Below, in pieces: positions 44,500-55,241 of a stretch of 64,000 bases of DNA. This stretch comes from Ottelia alismoides (taxonomy: Eukaryota > Streptophyta > Magnoliopsida > Alismatales > Hydrocharitaceae). The stretch covers positions 682,001 through 746,000 of the forward strand of contig JAZKJV010000297.1 of the NCBI GenBank assembly GCA_037367405.1. The letters run 5' to 3'. Position numbers and translations under genes: made by a program. A model generated the notes under the pieces. It worked only from the letters and a program-made list of their open reading frames with translations. It made no database searches and was not told the origin of the DNA. Position 1 is the first letter of the stretch. Every line of letters starts with the position of its first letter.

Positions 44500-45124
44500 G
44501 TTCGGAGAAATTTTTAACAACAAGAACTGGGCTGGGGGAAGACTTGGTAAGAAAGAGTCTCATCCTAAATTGAGTCAAGTTCAAGAATTCTATGATCAGA
44601 AATCTACCTATTCTCAACCATTGTATACGAAACCATTAGTGGAATAACAAATAGATGTTCACAGATTTGAGAGAATGGCAGACATTCTCCTCATGTTGTC
44701 TTTTCATATCCTTCTTAAAGTTTTTCATTGAATTCACGAGGGTACTAAATCCCTCAAAGATTGCCTAGTCAAACTGGTTGACAAGAGGTTGAGGTGGAGA
44801 AGGGGTGCAATAAGTTAATGATGTAGACTCATACCCAGATTCAGATTGACCATACATCCCTGAGTTATGCAATTCAACACTTAGGTAGGAGAATGGTTGG
44901 AACTGTGGAGGATCTTGAATTTATCGGTACTCGGATTGATCGAGTTGAATTCCCCAAGTAGGGGTTGTGTGACATCCTGTAATTTGATTGTGAAGGGACA
45001 TAGTCGGGTAGAAATTTCCCTCATAAAATAATTGACAATGTGAAGAGTAGTCTCGATATTGCAGTGTAGAATTTGTATTTGACATACTCTTTACGTATGC
45101 ATAGATTTGTTCACTAGGATTCAT
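44500..45124 (-). pseudogene. gag: Element B gag remnant (Ty3/gypsy, Athila/Tat-like)
   Basis: An ATG at 45124 (minus) opens 67 codons (MNPSEQIYAYVKSM...). After a stop at 44921 the same frame continues with a Pro/Gln-rich stretch (IQDPPQFQPFSY) and CTPSPPQPL, then a lysine-rich helix (LVNSMKNFKKDMKRQHEEN). I place it as gag because it starts just downstream of a leader shared with element C. No capsid core remains. Confidence 0.4.
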
Positions 45125-45927
45125 TTTGGAGAGGAAAAAACAATGCAAACACAAAGCAAGATTAGTTCACCAATGCATGTGAGTTGCCGCAGAACCAATC
45201 ATCTATTCAAAAATTTGTATTAATTACTCACAAAATTCAAGCACACAAAAAGATTAACCTAAAATCTAGTTGTAGATTGAGGACTGTTACAAATTCCTAC
45301 GCTTAGTTGCATCCACTTTTAACCAATATGGGTGCAAGTATATGGACCATAGAATAGCTATTCATAATTCTTGAGGATGGTGCCAAATGCGGTGTCCTTT
45401 AATCATACACTCTACTAAGGATTCCCTCACTGAAAAGTTCTTAAACTTTTTAAATTCAGTAGTCAAGAAATCTGTGTAGGATTTGTAGCTATAACCTAAA
45501 GTTGTTTGTTTGAACACGTGAAATTGTGTATAATATGCAACACTTTAAGCACTTCAGACCGCTTTCGTCTTAGCCACGCAGTGACTTTCCAGACTTATCT
45601 GAGTTTGTGCGAGCAACAATTATGGTTTTGTTTAATCGATGATCAGAATGAGAGAGATCTAGAGAGATGGATGCAATAGAGGAAGTTGATTTTATGATTT
45701 TCATGATTTTTTTATATTTACGCAAATACAAGCACCTAGAAATGCATAAGTGATTGAAAGGATCTTACAGTGTGCGACTTGTTGGATGAAAAATTTGAGC
45801 TTAGAGAGAACAGGAGAGAGATACACTTTTTGTAGTTTTTTTACCTGAAATAAAACAACAAAAATTAATTTACAAAATAAGAAAAAAAGATCAAAATGCC
45901 AAAATAAATTTGTATAAGTTGCTGAGT
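45125..45927 (-). mobile_element. Element B 5' leader
   Basis: The part at about 45290-45480 matches the leader of element C (about 59776-59990) in order: the TAGTTGCA...CCACTTT block, GAGGAyGGTGCC, GCGGTGTCCT, CCCTCACTGAAAAG and a CAGTAGTC block. This shows B and C are members of the same family. Confidence 0.6.
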
Positions 45928-45944
45928 CCCCAACAAATGCGCCA
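45928..45944 (-). promoter_or_regulatory. Primer-binding site of element B, decayed tRNA-Asp type
   Basis: The minus-strand reading TGGCGCATTTGTTGGGG corresponds to the tRNA-Asp complement TGGCGCCGTTGCCGGGG with four changes. It lies two bases from the apparent LTR end, the spacing seen in elements A and C. Confidence 0.5.
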
Positions 45945-45946
45945 AA

Positions 45947-46910
45947 CGCGGATTTTCGGTGCACAAAAAGTGTGTTTTTGTGCATCGTTGTGCGCACATG
46001 CAAAAACCAAGATATTTAGATAACTTTTATTCAACTACATGCCAATGAATACAAAAAAAAGCATAGGGAAAGTAAAAAATCAATACACATGGACTCAGAT
46101 ATTTTTACAGGATTTTTTATTCTATTTACAAAGGCATTTTTGACTTTATTGATCCAAATTAAATCATATTTTTCTTTTTATTTTCAGTACCTTAAAATAT
46201 GTCGAAACTATTGTCATCGAGTTCTATACATCATAAAGGTCACACGTGAATTTTCTAGGAATTTTTCGGATTTTTTTTCTATTTTTGATGATTTTTGGAA
46301 GTGCTAGGAGCATTTGCATAATTATCTGAGAAGCTAGGAGCATGAATGTAATTTAAAACTAAGGTCATGATTGCAATTACTTATAAGTCTCTAGACAAAA
46401 GAGAAATTTTCCAGTAAAACAATGCTTAATGGGAAAATTGTAGGAAAAGAAATAAATTTTGAGAGAACCACATAATGGTCCATGACGACTAAAACATAAT
46501 TATGAAAACTTTAAGATAAAATGTAAATTTTGAAGAATATAAAAATAGAAAAAGAAAAAATTGCGGAGAATAGACCAAGGCTTAACAAAATTGTAAAGAG
46601 GTCCAAAAAAAGAAAAATTAAAAGAAACTGAAAATCGTGAAGGGATCCATGGACCCCTTCTTCCCCAACCGTAGAAGGCGCTCACAGGTAGCGCGAGGAG
46701 GCATGCTGAGGTGGCACAGTGCATGCAGCGGTGGACATGGTGGTGACGGAGAATGGTGGGGCGGTTGAGGGAGGGGATGGGCGTGACGGCCCCATGATGG
46801 GTTCTCCCCGATGGCGAGCCCCTCCCCCCCTCTTATAAGAGGCGGCCGTTGGTGAGGCAAGAAAGGGGGAGACACACGCTTGTTGCTGAGGCGGGGAGGG
46901 GAGGAGGCAT
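45947..46910 (-). mobile_element. Element B 5' LTR, partial
   Basis: The segment follows the primer site. It has a primer-proximal hairpin (GCACAAAAA at 45961-45969, TTTTTGTGC at 45975-45983), then AT-rich sequence, then a GC-rich block (46640-46900) with TTATAAGAGGCGG-like TATA sequence near 46835. It is cut at 46910/46911 by LTR copy D. Confidence 0.45.
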
Positions 46911-48997
46911 TGATGATGCACAAATTTGCCTTTTTAATAATTCGTATTATCGTAGTATAGGAGGCAATTTTGGATCAGCAATAATCACTCTTTTGAATAT
47001 ATGGAGGTTAGTTTACTTGGCAAGTATACCAAGGTCGAACATAGGGACACGAGCCTCTTCATCTATTTATTGAAGATTATTGTTTAATTAATGATTATTT
47101 TCATAAGCCTAGGTCGTCATGCAAAATGATATGCAAGGCGGATAAAACAATGCAAAAACTAGTGATGCTTGTAATTTTTATTTGATTTTTAGATGTAATT
47201 AAATGGGATGAAATATGGACACAATGCATGATGAGATGCACATGCAAGCATGGAAGAGAATGTTATACAAATATGCTCTAAAATTATCAAATTATTAAAT
47301 ATTCAGAGTCAAATCGAGCATTAAAGACTCAATAATGAATCGTAAAATAATAAGTGAGAGGCATGGAGCACACAAAAATATAGCCTTTAAATTCAGTGTA
47401 AGAACATGAAATTTCATATGCCACTAGATAGAGGATAAAACAAGCATCAAAATGAAACTGAAATCATGCAATTTGGAATTAAAATGCTCAAGATACGATT
47501 AAAACAATGATAGGGGCATAAATATAAAAAAATGCATGAAATAAAAATTAAATACTCACAAATAGGACCCTGGAGGGACCTATTTCTAATTTCCAAAATT
47601 GATCGGGACTCAGTGGAATTTTCCCTTTGCGTGTAGGGGCCTTTTGCAATATTTAGAAACCGACTAGGCCTCCCTGTAAAATACCCCAAACGCACACGTG
47701 AGGCACACGCCTGGAGGACCTAAATGTAATATTAGAAAACTCTAGGGTCTTCAATGCAATTTACCCAGCCCCACCACGTACAGGGCATGTGAGGTGCTAG
47801 GTTCGGAGGGCGACAGCCTCGGGCTACACATGGCTTTATCTGAAGCTTTGGCTCTTGGCTCAGTGCACCCGAGCTTATAGGCTAGACGTAGAGGCTCGGG
47901 AGGGCGTGTGGCTGTATCTAGGTCGTTCGACTGTGAGGATCGAACGACACCTGCTCTTCGTGCTTTGCCAAAGGTCCGCCGCAACAACGGGTCTTGTCTC
48001 TGGTGATTTCCCATGAGCTCCACCATCCTCCATCCGCACGCCTGAAGGTCGAGGAGGATGGTTGAGGGCCTTGTGAAGAAACTAGAGGTGAGGGGAAGCT
48101 CGGACAGTAGCCAGAGATGTGAGGCAGTGGAGGGTAATCGGAGCAGCAACTGGAGACCGGCAATGGTTACGCAGCTTTGACCATTGAATACTTGCAGGGT
48201 GTTAGATGATAGCCGAGGCATGCGCGGTGCAAGTGTAGGTGAAGTGAGATGGAGCGGGAGACCGAGGGCGGAGAAGGCAGGGTCTCATGTGGGTTCCTCC
48301 ACCGTGAGGGTGGAGAAAAGGGGTGGAGCGAGTGGAGGCTATGACGGAGAAAGGAGGTGGTTAAGACCCCTCGTGAAGATCGGGTGCGTCTTGCAGAGGT
48401 GCTTGAATGGTCGGGTCGGAGTGAGGGTGATGATGTAGTGCGGATAAACTCGAAACAAATCACAAACAAAAGCAAAATAAGAACCTGGAGGATTGAAGAG
48501 GAAGAAGGCAGCGTGGATGTTTGGGATGAGGTCGTCATCGGATCTCGGAGTCGTCGATCAACCTAGGCAGCAAATCCATGGGACTCAACAACTGCCAGAG
48601 GTGCTGCAACACGGTCATGGGTCGACACCGGAGCTGAGGCGCCATGGTGGCCCTCACTTCAACCTCCGTCTGTCACAGGGAGACAGAGGAGTCTAGGGCT
48701 TAGGCTCGTATTGGTAGACGAAGTGTGAGTGCGACGGAGGCAACGACTATATAGGGTGGAGATGGTCGACGTTACAAGAGATGGGGGTGGAGTTTTGAAC
48801 AGCTGAGCCATGGCCATAGAAGGTCGAAATTGATGGAAGGAAGGGCTCGCGAGGATGAGGGATGCAACGACTGCGAAGAGGGGGCATTAGGTTGCAGAGA
48901 GGTGGCCGGAAGTAGCCATTAGAATAAGAAGGGGGAGCAGGTGGAAAGAGTGGTAACGACTGGTGAAGGCGTTTGGGAGGTGGACGATGAAGCCCCT
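46911..48997 (-). mobile_element. LTR copy D (Athila-type), lacks its internal region
   Basis: TGATGATGCACAAATTTGCC at 46911 aligns with the LTR starts of A and C. It continues with a hairpin (46922-46934 / 46960-46972), CTTGGCAAGTATACCAAGG (about 47018), AT-rich sequence, short lines echoing CCTGGAGGGACC...GCAATTT, and a GC-rich block (47760-48990). No primer site precedes 46911, so it is a solo or truncated LTR. It ends where element C's LTR starts at 48998, hence C inserted into D. Long ORFs on both strands in 47750-49076 are GC-rich shadows. Confidence 0.6.
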
Positions 48998-50249
48998 TGA
49001 TGAGCGCGAAATCCACCTCTTTAATATTCGATAATTGTAGTATAGGAAGCGGATTTCGGTCGTCAAAACACCACAAACTTTGAATGTTGTGGACTATTTT
49101 TGCTTGGCAAGTTTACCAAGGTCGAACACAGGGAACGGAGATTTTTAGTTGCACGGTCTTAAATCAAATTAAGTAATTAATTAATGCTTGGTTAATTTCT
49201 GTGTTGAGAAAAATATACAATGCAATGATGGAGAAGCGATGCAAAGAAAAGAAATAGAGACTATTAAGCCCAGGATCTGCGATTAAGATTTTTGCTTCAA
49301 AATGTAATAATCACTGACCTCAAATTTTATCACAGATTAATCAATACAGATCAAGAAAAATATTCAAATTAATCCCAAATTGCAATAATAAGAGGAATAG
49401 ATTATCCCACTTCCAATAAATGAGAATATCAAAGTATATGATTTCTCCTCAAAATTCGTGTGATTTAAATTCCCAAAAATAATAACCAATGATTCAAAGG
49501 GAATTATTCAATGTAAAATCCTCTGTCATGCTCCTGCAAAAGAAATCATCAATTTTTCCAAGGTAATTGTGGCACAGATATGTCGAGATGAGCCTACAAA
49601 TGACAACAGATATACTCAATAAAAATTATCAAATAACAGCCTTAAATCTGTCCACGCATGATGCTAAGTTGTAGAGCACGGAATTAGCTTCGAAACGACA
49701 TATTATATGCTAAAATCGGAGTCCGTATGACAAAGATATGATAAAATGAAATTCAGGGACTAAAACGTAATTAAAATAAAGTTTTTCCTTCAAAAGGGTC
49801 CCTGGAAGGACTTATATGCAATTTAGGAAAGTCGGAGGACCTCTTCTGCAATTTACCCCAGGCGGGGGCGTTTCTGTAATTTATGAAGTCTGCAGGGGGT
49901 ATTTGCAATTTTCCCACGGCGCACGTGCGGAGCACGTGCGCCTGGAGGTTTGGATGGAAGGCGGGAGGCTCGGGTGGCCGAGCCTATGGCTTGGGCGCCG
50001 AAGCTGAGGCGTGGGAGACGAGGCTCAGGCTCGGAGCCCGAGCCTAGGTGGCGGCAAGGAGTTGCTTCGGGGGCCCGAACCTCAGGCCTGGGGCTGAGGC
50101 TCGGGGGGGATGACGTGGCAGAGCAGAGGCCGTTGGATCAAGGGCTCGACCGCCCGATCCAACGGCACCTGTGCGTCGAGGGCCGACGGGGCGGTGCGGC
50201 CAAGTTGGGCCGCGCTCGGCCGACACACGGCCGAGCGGAGGCGGAGGGA

Positions 50250-50375
50250 GACGGCGAGGCGGAGCCGGGCTTCCGCGTGAGGCGGCGAAGGCGAGGCGGA
50301 GCCGGGCTTCCGCGTGAGGCGGCGAAGGCGAGGCGGAGCCGGGCTTCCGCATGAGGCGGCGAAGGCGAGGCAGAG
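50250..50375. repeat. 37-bp tandem repeat, about 3.3 copies
   Basis: GGAGCCGGGCTTCCGC starts at 50261, 50298 and 50335, an exact 37-bp period, with a degenerate partial copy after. It is present only in the 3' LTR of element C, not in its 5' LTR. Confidence 0.95.
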
Positions 50376-50511
50376 CCACGCGAGGCGGCCTGAGGTGGAG
50401 AGCGGAGGAGCTCTGGCCGAGGAGGGGGGCGTACCTGCAACGTTAGTATGGATAAAAAAATCGAGGGAAGGTGGGGAAGATGATGGGTTCTGTGTTTGGT
50501 TGTTGAGGGTC

Positions 50512-50530
50512 GGGGGGGGGGGGGGGGGGG
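50512..50530 (+). repeat. Homopolymer of about 19 G
   Basis: An uninterrupted G-run in the R-like part of the 3' LTR. Its length is likely unstable and prone to sequencing error. Confidence 0.85.
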
Positions 50531-50738
50531 TGACGATGAGAAGAAAGGGAGAAGGGGCACCGGCCTGTGCAAGGCCGGCGACGATCGGAGGGAGGAACGG
50601 TGGAGGACAAGGGGCAGTCAGTAATGGACTGTACCCTTGGATCACGCCGGAGAGACGCTCGCCTTGCTGTCACCAAGTTGTCGAGGGTCAGGTGCTCCAG
50701 ATGTGGCGGATGGAGAAGAAGGCCGGCGAGGCTGGGGT

Positions 50739-50745
50739 CTTATAG
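50739..50745 (-). promoter_or_regulatory. TATA box of the 3' LTR
   Basis: CTATAAG on the minus strand. The same site occurs in the 5' LTR at 63687-63693, where the two LTRs are near-identical. It lies about 100-200 bp sense-downstream of the G-box cluster. Confidence 0.6.
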
Positions 50746-50851
50746 AAGGGCCTCGTAACGGCCGGAGGCGAGGAGGAGGCGGCGGCAGGCGTTATGGAGG
50801 AGGAACGGCTGGGGGGGGCGAAATGCCTGGATGGAGAAGATGAAGGAGGGT

Positions 50852-50935
50852 CACGTGCTTGGCACGTGACCCGGGGTGCGCCTGGAGAGAGGAAACAGCG
50901 GGGTGCCACGTGGCACGCCCTGGAGCTGCCACGTG
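50852..50935 (-). promoter_or_regulatory. Cluster of four G-boxes in LTR U3
   Basis: CACGTG occurs at 50852, 50863, 50907 and 50930, the last two as CCACGTGGC. In plants G-boxes bind bZIP and bHLH factors (ABA, light, stress). The spacing is preserved in the 5' LTR (63798, 63809, 63855, 63878). Confidence 0.65.
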
Positions 50936-51955
50936 GCACCAAAAAATTTCTGATTTTCAAAGGGGGAAAAGAGATAGAAGATGACCTCGGATCGAAAAAT
51001 TTTCTTCACGAAAGTTGTTCGTCTCATCGAGATCTACAACTTTCATGAAGGGTCCGGGAGCAAAAAAAGTCACCTGTGCAAAGTGGTATTTTTGGTGGCT
51101 TTCCATGTGTACGAAAAACCGTATTTTTGATATTTTGTATTTTTTGGTGGTTTTAGAAAGGATAAAAATTCTAAAAAATACGATAAATAAGAAGAAAATT
51201 ATTTACACATTAATCTAATTTTTTTGGATTTTTAAAGGATAAGAAATTAGGAAAATAAATTAGAAGTTAGAAACGCGCAACTTTTGTACAGACCAACAAC
51301 GGAAACTCGGACTTGGTCAGTTTCTTTGATCTCAGTTTAGATCTGGATTTGAATTTTTGCATTTCTTATTAAAACTTTCATCAAAGGACACAAATGTAAA
51401 AGAAATAAAATTAAAAGAGTTAATTAAGCACATAAAATCTCAGGTCAAAATTAGCAAGAAGTTAAAATGCGCAAAAGAGGTCCAAAACCCAACTTTCACA
51501 TTTGAGCTCCGAATTTTATGAAATTGGTCTTGTTTTAAAGGTATTTGAAAATGGAGTACTTTAAAAGTGAGTAGACCAAAATCGGACACTGTATGTGGGA
51601 GATATGCTCATTTTAGTCCGTCAGATGTGAATTTTGACTTTGGGATTATTTGACACTTATTGGAGTCAGTAATTTTTTTTGTATTTTTTATTTAATAAGG
51701 TTAATAATATCTACACAATGGAGGTGGTTTGGGGTCAATCGGAGTTAGGATGAATTAACTAAAAATGTGAGAAGTTAGCGGCTTTTTGGGCTAATTTACA
51801 CTGGGAATTTTAAATGCAATTATGCATGATGAAATGCAGATATTATTTACACATGCATGATGGCTAATACTGCTCTATTAATGAATAATTATAGGTGGAT
51901 GATGGGGGACAGAGCCTAAATGACCGATTTTAGCATGATGAATACGAGATTCATC

Positions 51956-53627
51956 ATACCCCTATACTTAGACCATGCTCGTCCCTGAGCATGAATGAAT
52001 GACTTAGTTGAATACATCCCTGACTGTGTATGTGAATTTTCAAGGCTTAATTCAGAGAAGACCCTTAATTTGAGTGATCTTAAAATTCTGAGCTCACCCA
52101 AGCTTTAATCAAAAGGTATCCAACTTTTCTAATTTTCAGACTCTCTGTTTGTACATATAATATAAGGATATGATTTTAAGTGTACTGCATTTCATGAGAG
52201 TCGAGTCAGGGCATCACTCAAAGTTCCAGTCCCAAAGATCCTCCTCTAGACCTAATCCTCAATACTAGAGAATAAGTCTATTCTTGCTTCAGTCAACCGT
52301 CTCATTAGTTTGTCAGACTTGAAAGTGTATATGGACGGCCAGTTGATGGAGGGCATAGGATTGTGTGTAATTTTCTCTCCCTTACATTGGAACAAGGTGC
52401 CTCTCGAGTGCCTTATTACTCAACACAAGTATATTTTTATTTTGTTGATCAATGTGTCCGTCAAGAGAATTTGGAGTCGTCTGCACTTGTTTTTCTGGGA
52501 GTACACCGAGGTGTGTCTCTTTTGAGTATCTAAGATACCTTCGACACCCAGACTTGTATCGCTTACGATGCAGAGCCCTTTTATGGTGTCAGCCCGACTC
52601 CTTGGTCCTAATTAGTGCTTGGTCCAAGTGGACACTTTGAAAATGTTTGGGAGCGCTCGCCATTGGTGGAAGCTCATTTGGAATTTTGACTTTGGATGAT
52701 AGAGCTTTTCTTTGACATTTCTCTCTTTTTTTTTGTCGGCTAGCTCCACTGCTTTTACCAAAAGTTGGCGCACACTGATCAACAGTTTTCCTTAAGTTTC
52801 ATCACACCCTGGCACTTAGGTCAATATCAAAAAGATAGCATATGAATCTTGTTCACATACTGGCTAGTGTTTTGCTGACACTCAGGTTTTCTGAAGCCTT
52901 CATTAACTTTATCCCATCCTCGAATATCATCAGATCGTATCTAGACTCAAATCTCTAGTCCTAGTTCCTCAAGTGATATCTCAACTCATCTCATCAATCA
53001 TGCAGTTGTGGGAGTGATTGTGCTGATCATATTCTTTTTGAAGGTAGAGATGAAGAGTGCAATATAGCGCTCAAATCTTTCAAACTAGGGAAGTGTGGAT
53101 TATTAAGTTCTAAAAACCCTAATGACTAAGGCAGGCTAACTCAGACTCTCAAGATTTCAGAAATCAAGTGTCCTCAAAAATCCTCAAGCCTTGAGTGATA
53201 GTGAATGTGTCAGGAATATATCAACCAAGGAATGCATGAAATGCGTGATGAAATGCAAGACCATGAGTTCTTTTTTTGTTTTGTTTTGTTGTTTTTTTTA
53301 AACAGGTATTATACACACTACTTATACCCATCCCTGATGTTAGATAAAAACGATTAAAGTGCGAGCTATGGATAAAGTAGACAAAATATATACCAATACA
53401 CCCCCCTATACTTAGCTTGTGCTATGTCCTCATGGTACAAAGTGAAATGGTGACATAGCTCGTACTAAATATAGAAGGACTAAAAACAAGAGAAGTGATG
53501 TATAAACAATGGATGCGGTCCCGCTATACTTAGGCTCAGGTCAGCCTAAGTATAATCGGTTAATTACAGATGTGGAACCGGGAAGAATTTCGGATGTACA
53601 AGAGAGTGTAGGTCTCAGAGAGGTGTG
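51956..53627 (-). mobile_element. Element C 3' noncoding internal region and polypurine tract
   Basis: It starts on the plus strand with TACCCCTATACTT (the polypurine tract on the minus strand). It extends 1.67 kb to the integrase stop. Athila elements may carry an env-like ORF here, but only ORFs of 60-70 codons with no membrane segment are seen. Much of it matches 4337-6300 of element A, so the noncoding sequence itself is conserved. A second C-rich tract (ACACCCCCCTATACTTAG, 53399-53416) and a later CTATACTTAGGC copy repeat the motif. Confidence 0.7.
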
Positions 53628-55241
53628 CTATCTGGGCAGATCAAATTTTTCATCAAAACCTATGTCCTGAGTGAAGGAGATCTGTTCAACTTGTACTAAT
53701 TGCTCATTGGATTCGACAAAATGTTTAAGCAGCTGACCGTTGACTATAGATGTTTGCGCGCTATCTGCGGTCTCTGAGATCTCAACACTCCCATTATTGT
53801 GTACCTCTCTTACAATGAAGGGTCCCGTCCATTTTGATTTCAATTTTCCTTGGAAAATTTTCAACTTTGCATTAAATAGCCAAACTTTCTGCCCTGGGAC
53901 AAAGATCTTTGTTCGAATGTTCCTGTCATGCAATCTTTTTACTTTTTCTTTGTAGATGGTGTTGTTTTCGTAAGCATGATTTCGGATTTCAGACAATTCA
54001 TTCAAATTGATGTCTCGGTTCTTCTTTCCTTGGTGACAGTTCCAATTAATCTTTTTGATTGCCCATTCTGATTTATGTACGAGCTCTGCGGGCAAATGGC
54101 ATGGTTTTCCATATACCATTCTAAACGGGGAGGTGCCCAATGGGGTCTTATAAGCCGTCCGATAGGCCCACAGAACTTGGTCCAGGAGTTGGGACCAGTT
54201 CTTCCTGTCAGGGCGAACGAGCTTCTGTAAAATTCCTTTAACCTCCCTGTTTGACACCTCGGCCATGCCATTGGATTGTGGGTGGTAAGGAGTAGCGACA
54301 CGGTGCTCGATGCTGTATTCCTTAGTCAACTTCTTCACCTCCCGGTTGACAAAGTGGCTTCCCCCATCAGATATTAAAACTTTTGGAATTCCAAACCTCG
54401 AAATAATATGATCTTTCAAAAACTTGCAAACAGTTTTGCTATCTGCAGCTCGAGTAGGGATAGCCTCCACCCATCTAGATAAATAATCTACCGCGAGAAG
54501 AATATATTCAAATCCTTGACTATTAGGGAATGGGCCCATAAAGTCAATGCCCCATCCATCGAATACGTCACAGATAATCACTGGTTGCATAGGCATGGCA
54601 TCTTTGGAACCAATGGTTCCTCCCATTCTCTGACAGACGGGGCACGACCTCACAAAACTATAAGCATCCTTAAACAAGGTCGGCCAGTAAAATCCACATT
54701 GCAATATCTTCTCAGCGGTCCTCTTCCCAGAGTGATGTCCTCCCGCCTCCAAGGTGTGGCATAGATTGAGGATACTTTGATATTCCTCTTGAGGAATACA
54801 TCTTCGCCATATGCAATCCGGTCCTTCAAAGAAAAGGAAAGGATCTTCCCAATGATAGTGTCTCGCTTCAGATATGAGTCGATCGATTTTGTTTCTGGGC
54901 CAACCTTGAGGAACTTCATTGGTGACGAGATAATTCACCGTGTCTGCATACCAAGGGAGCGAGTCAATAGCAGAAATTGACTCGTCTGGGAAGGTTTCAC
55001 GGATCGATTCAGATTCCGGAATTTTGTTATGTTCAATCCGTGATAAATGATCAGCCACGACATTCTTAACACCAGGTTTGTCCTTAATCTCCAAATCAAA
55101 TTCTTGAAGTAGTAGAATCCATCTCAGAAGTCGTGCTTTTGCATCCTTTTTGGCCATTAAAAAGCGAATGGCAGAATGGTCTGTGTAAACTGTCACCTTA
55201 GATCCTAGAAGTATTGATCGAAATTTTTCCAAGGCAAGCAA
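53628..55241 (-). pseudogene. pol: Element C RNase H tail and integrase
   Basis: A 537-codon open stretch. [35 protein letters not shown] is the RNase H end, and VADHLSRIE ends it. The integrase follows with an HHCC zinc finger (H...H in [24 protein letters not shown]), the catalytic D in [15 protein letters not shown] in [13 protein letters not shown] and E in [13 protein letters not shown]. The C-terminal part has [21 protein letters not shown] and SKWTGPFIV. The integrase catalytic triad looks intact. The upstream frame is shifted near 55240, so it could not be made as part of the polyprotein. Confidence 0.9.

Larger units (their letters stand above)
48998..51955 (-). mobile_element. 3' LTR of element C (2958 bp)
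   Basis: The plus-strand left end TGATGAGCGCG is the sense 3' end (CGCGCTCATCA). The right end is the palindromic sense start (TGATGAAT at 51935-51942, ATTCATCA at 51948-51955). Internal landmarks are the hairpin at 49008-49057, a CTTGG/CCAAG stem near 49109, a GC-rich part at 49920-50945 with tandem repeats, TATA (50739-50745), four G-boxes (50852-50935), and an AT-rich U3. ORFs of 60-190 codons within 49816-50960 are GC-rich shadows. Confidence 0.85.

Noticed and set aside
47751..49076. ORFs of 80-156 codons in LTR copy D
   Set aside because: GC-rich, frames overlap on both strands, no domain, and they lie within a recognisable LTR.
49816..50960. Many overlapping ORFs of 60-190 codons on both strands in the 3' LTR
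   Set aside because: GC-rich LTR with tandem repeats; frames overlap on both strands and are not shared with the 5' LTR.
52310..52525. Plus-strand ORF as a possible env-like gene of the Athila element
   Set aside because: Wrong strand relative to the element, 71 codons, and not kept open in element A's matching region (4690-4920).
54002..54301. Minus-strand 99-codon ORF within integrase
   Set aside because: Shadow of the real integrase frame; the 53628-55241 frame carries all integrase motifs.
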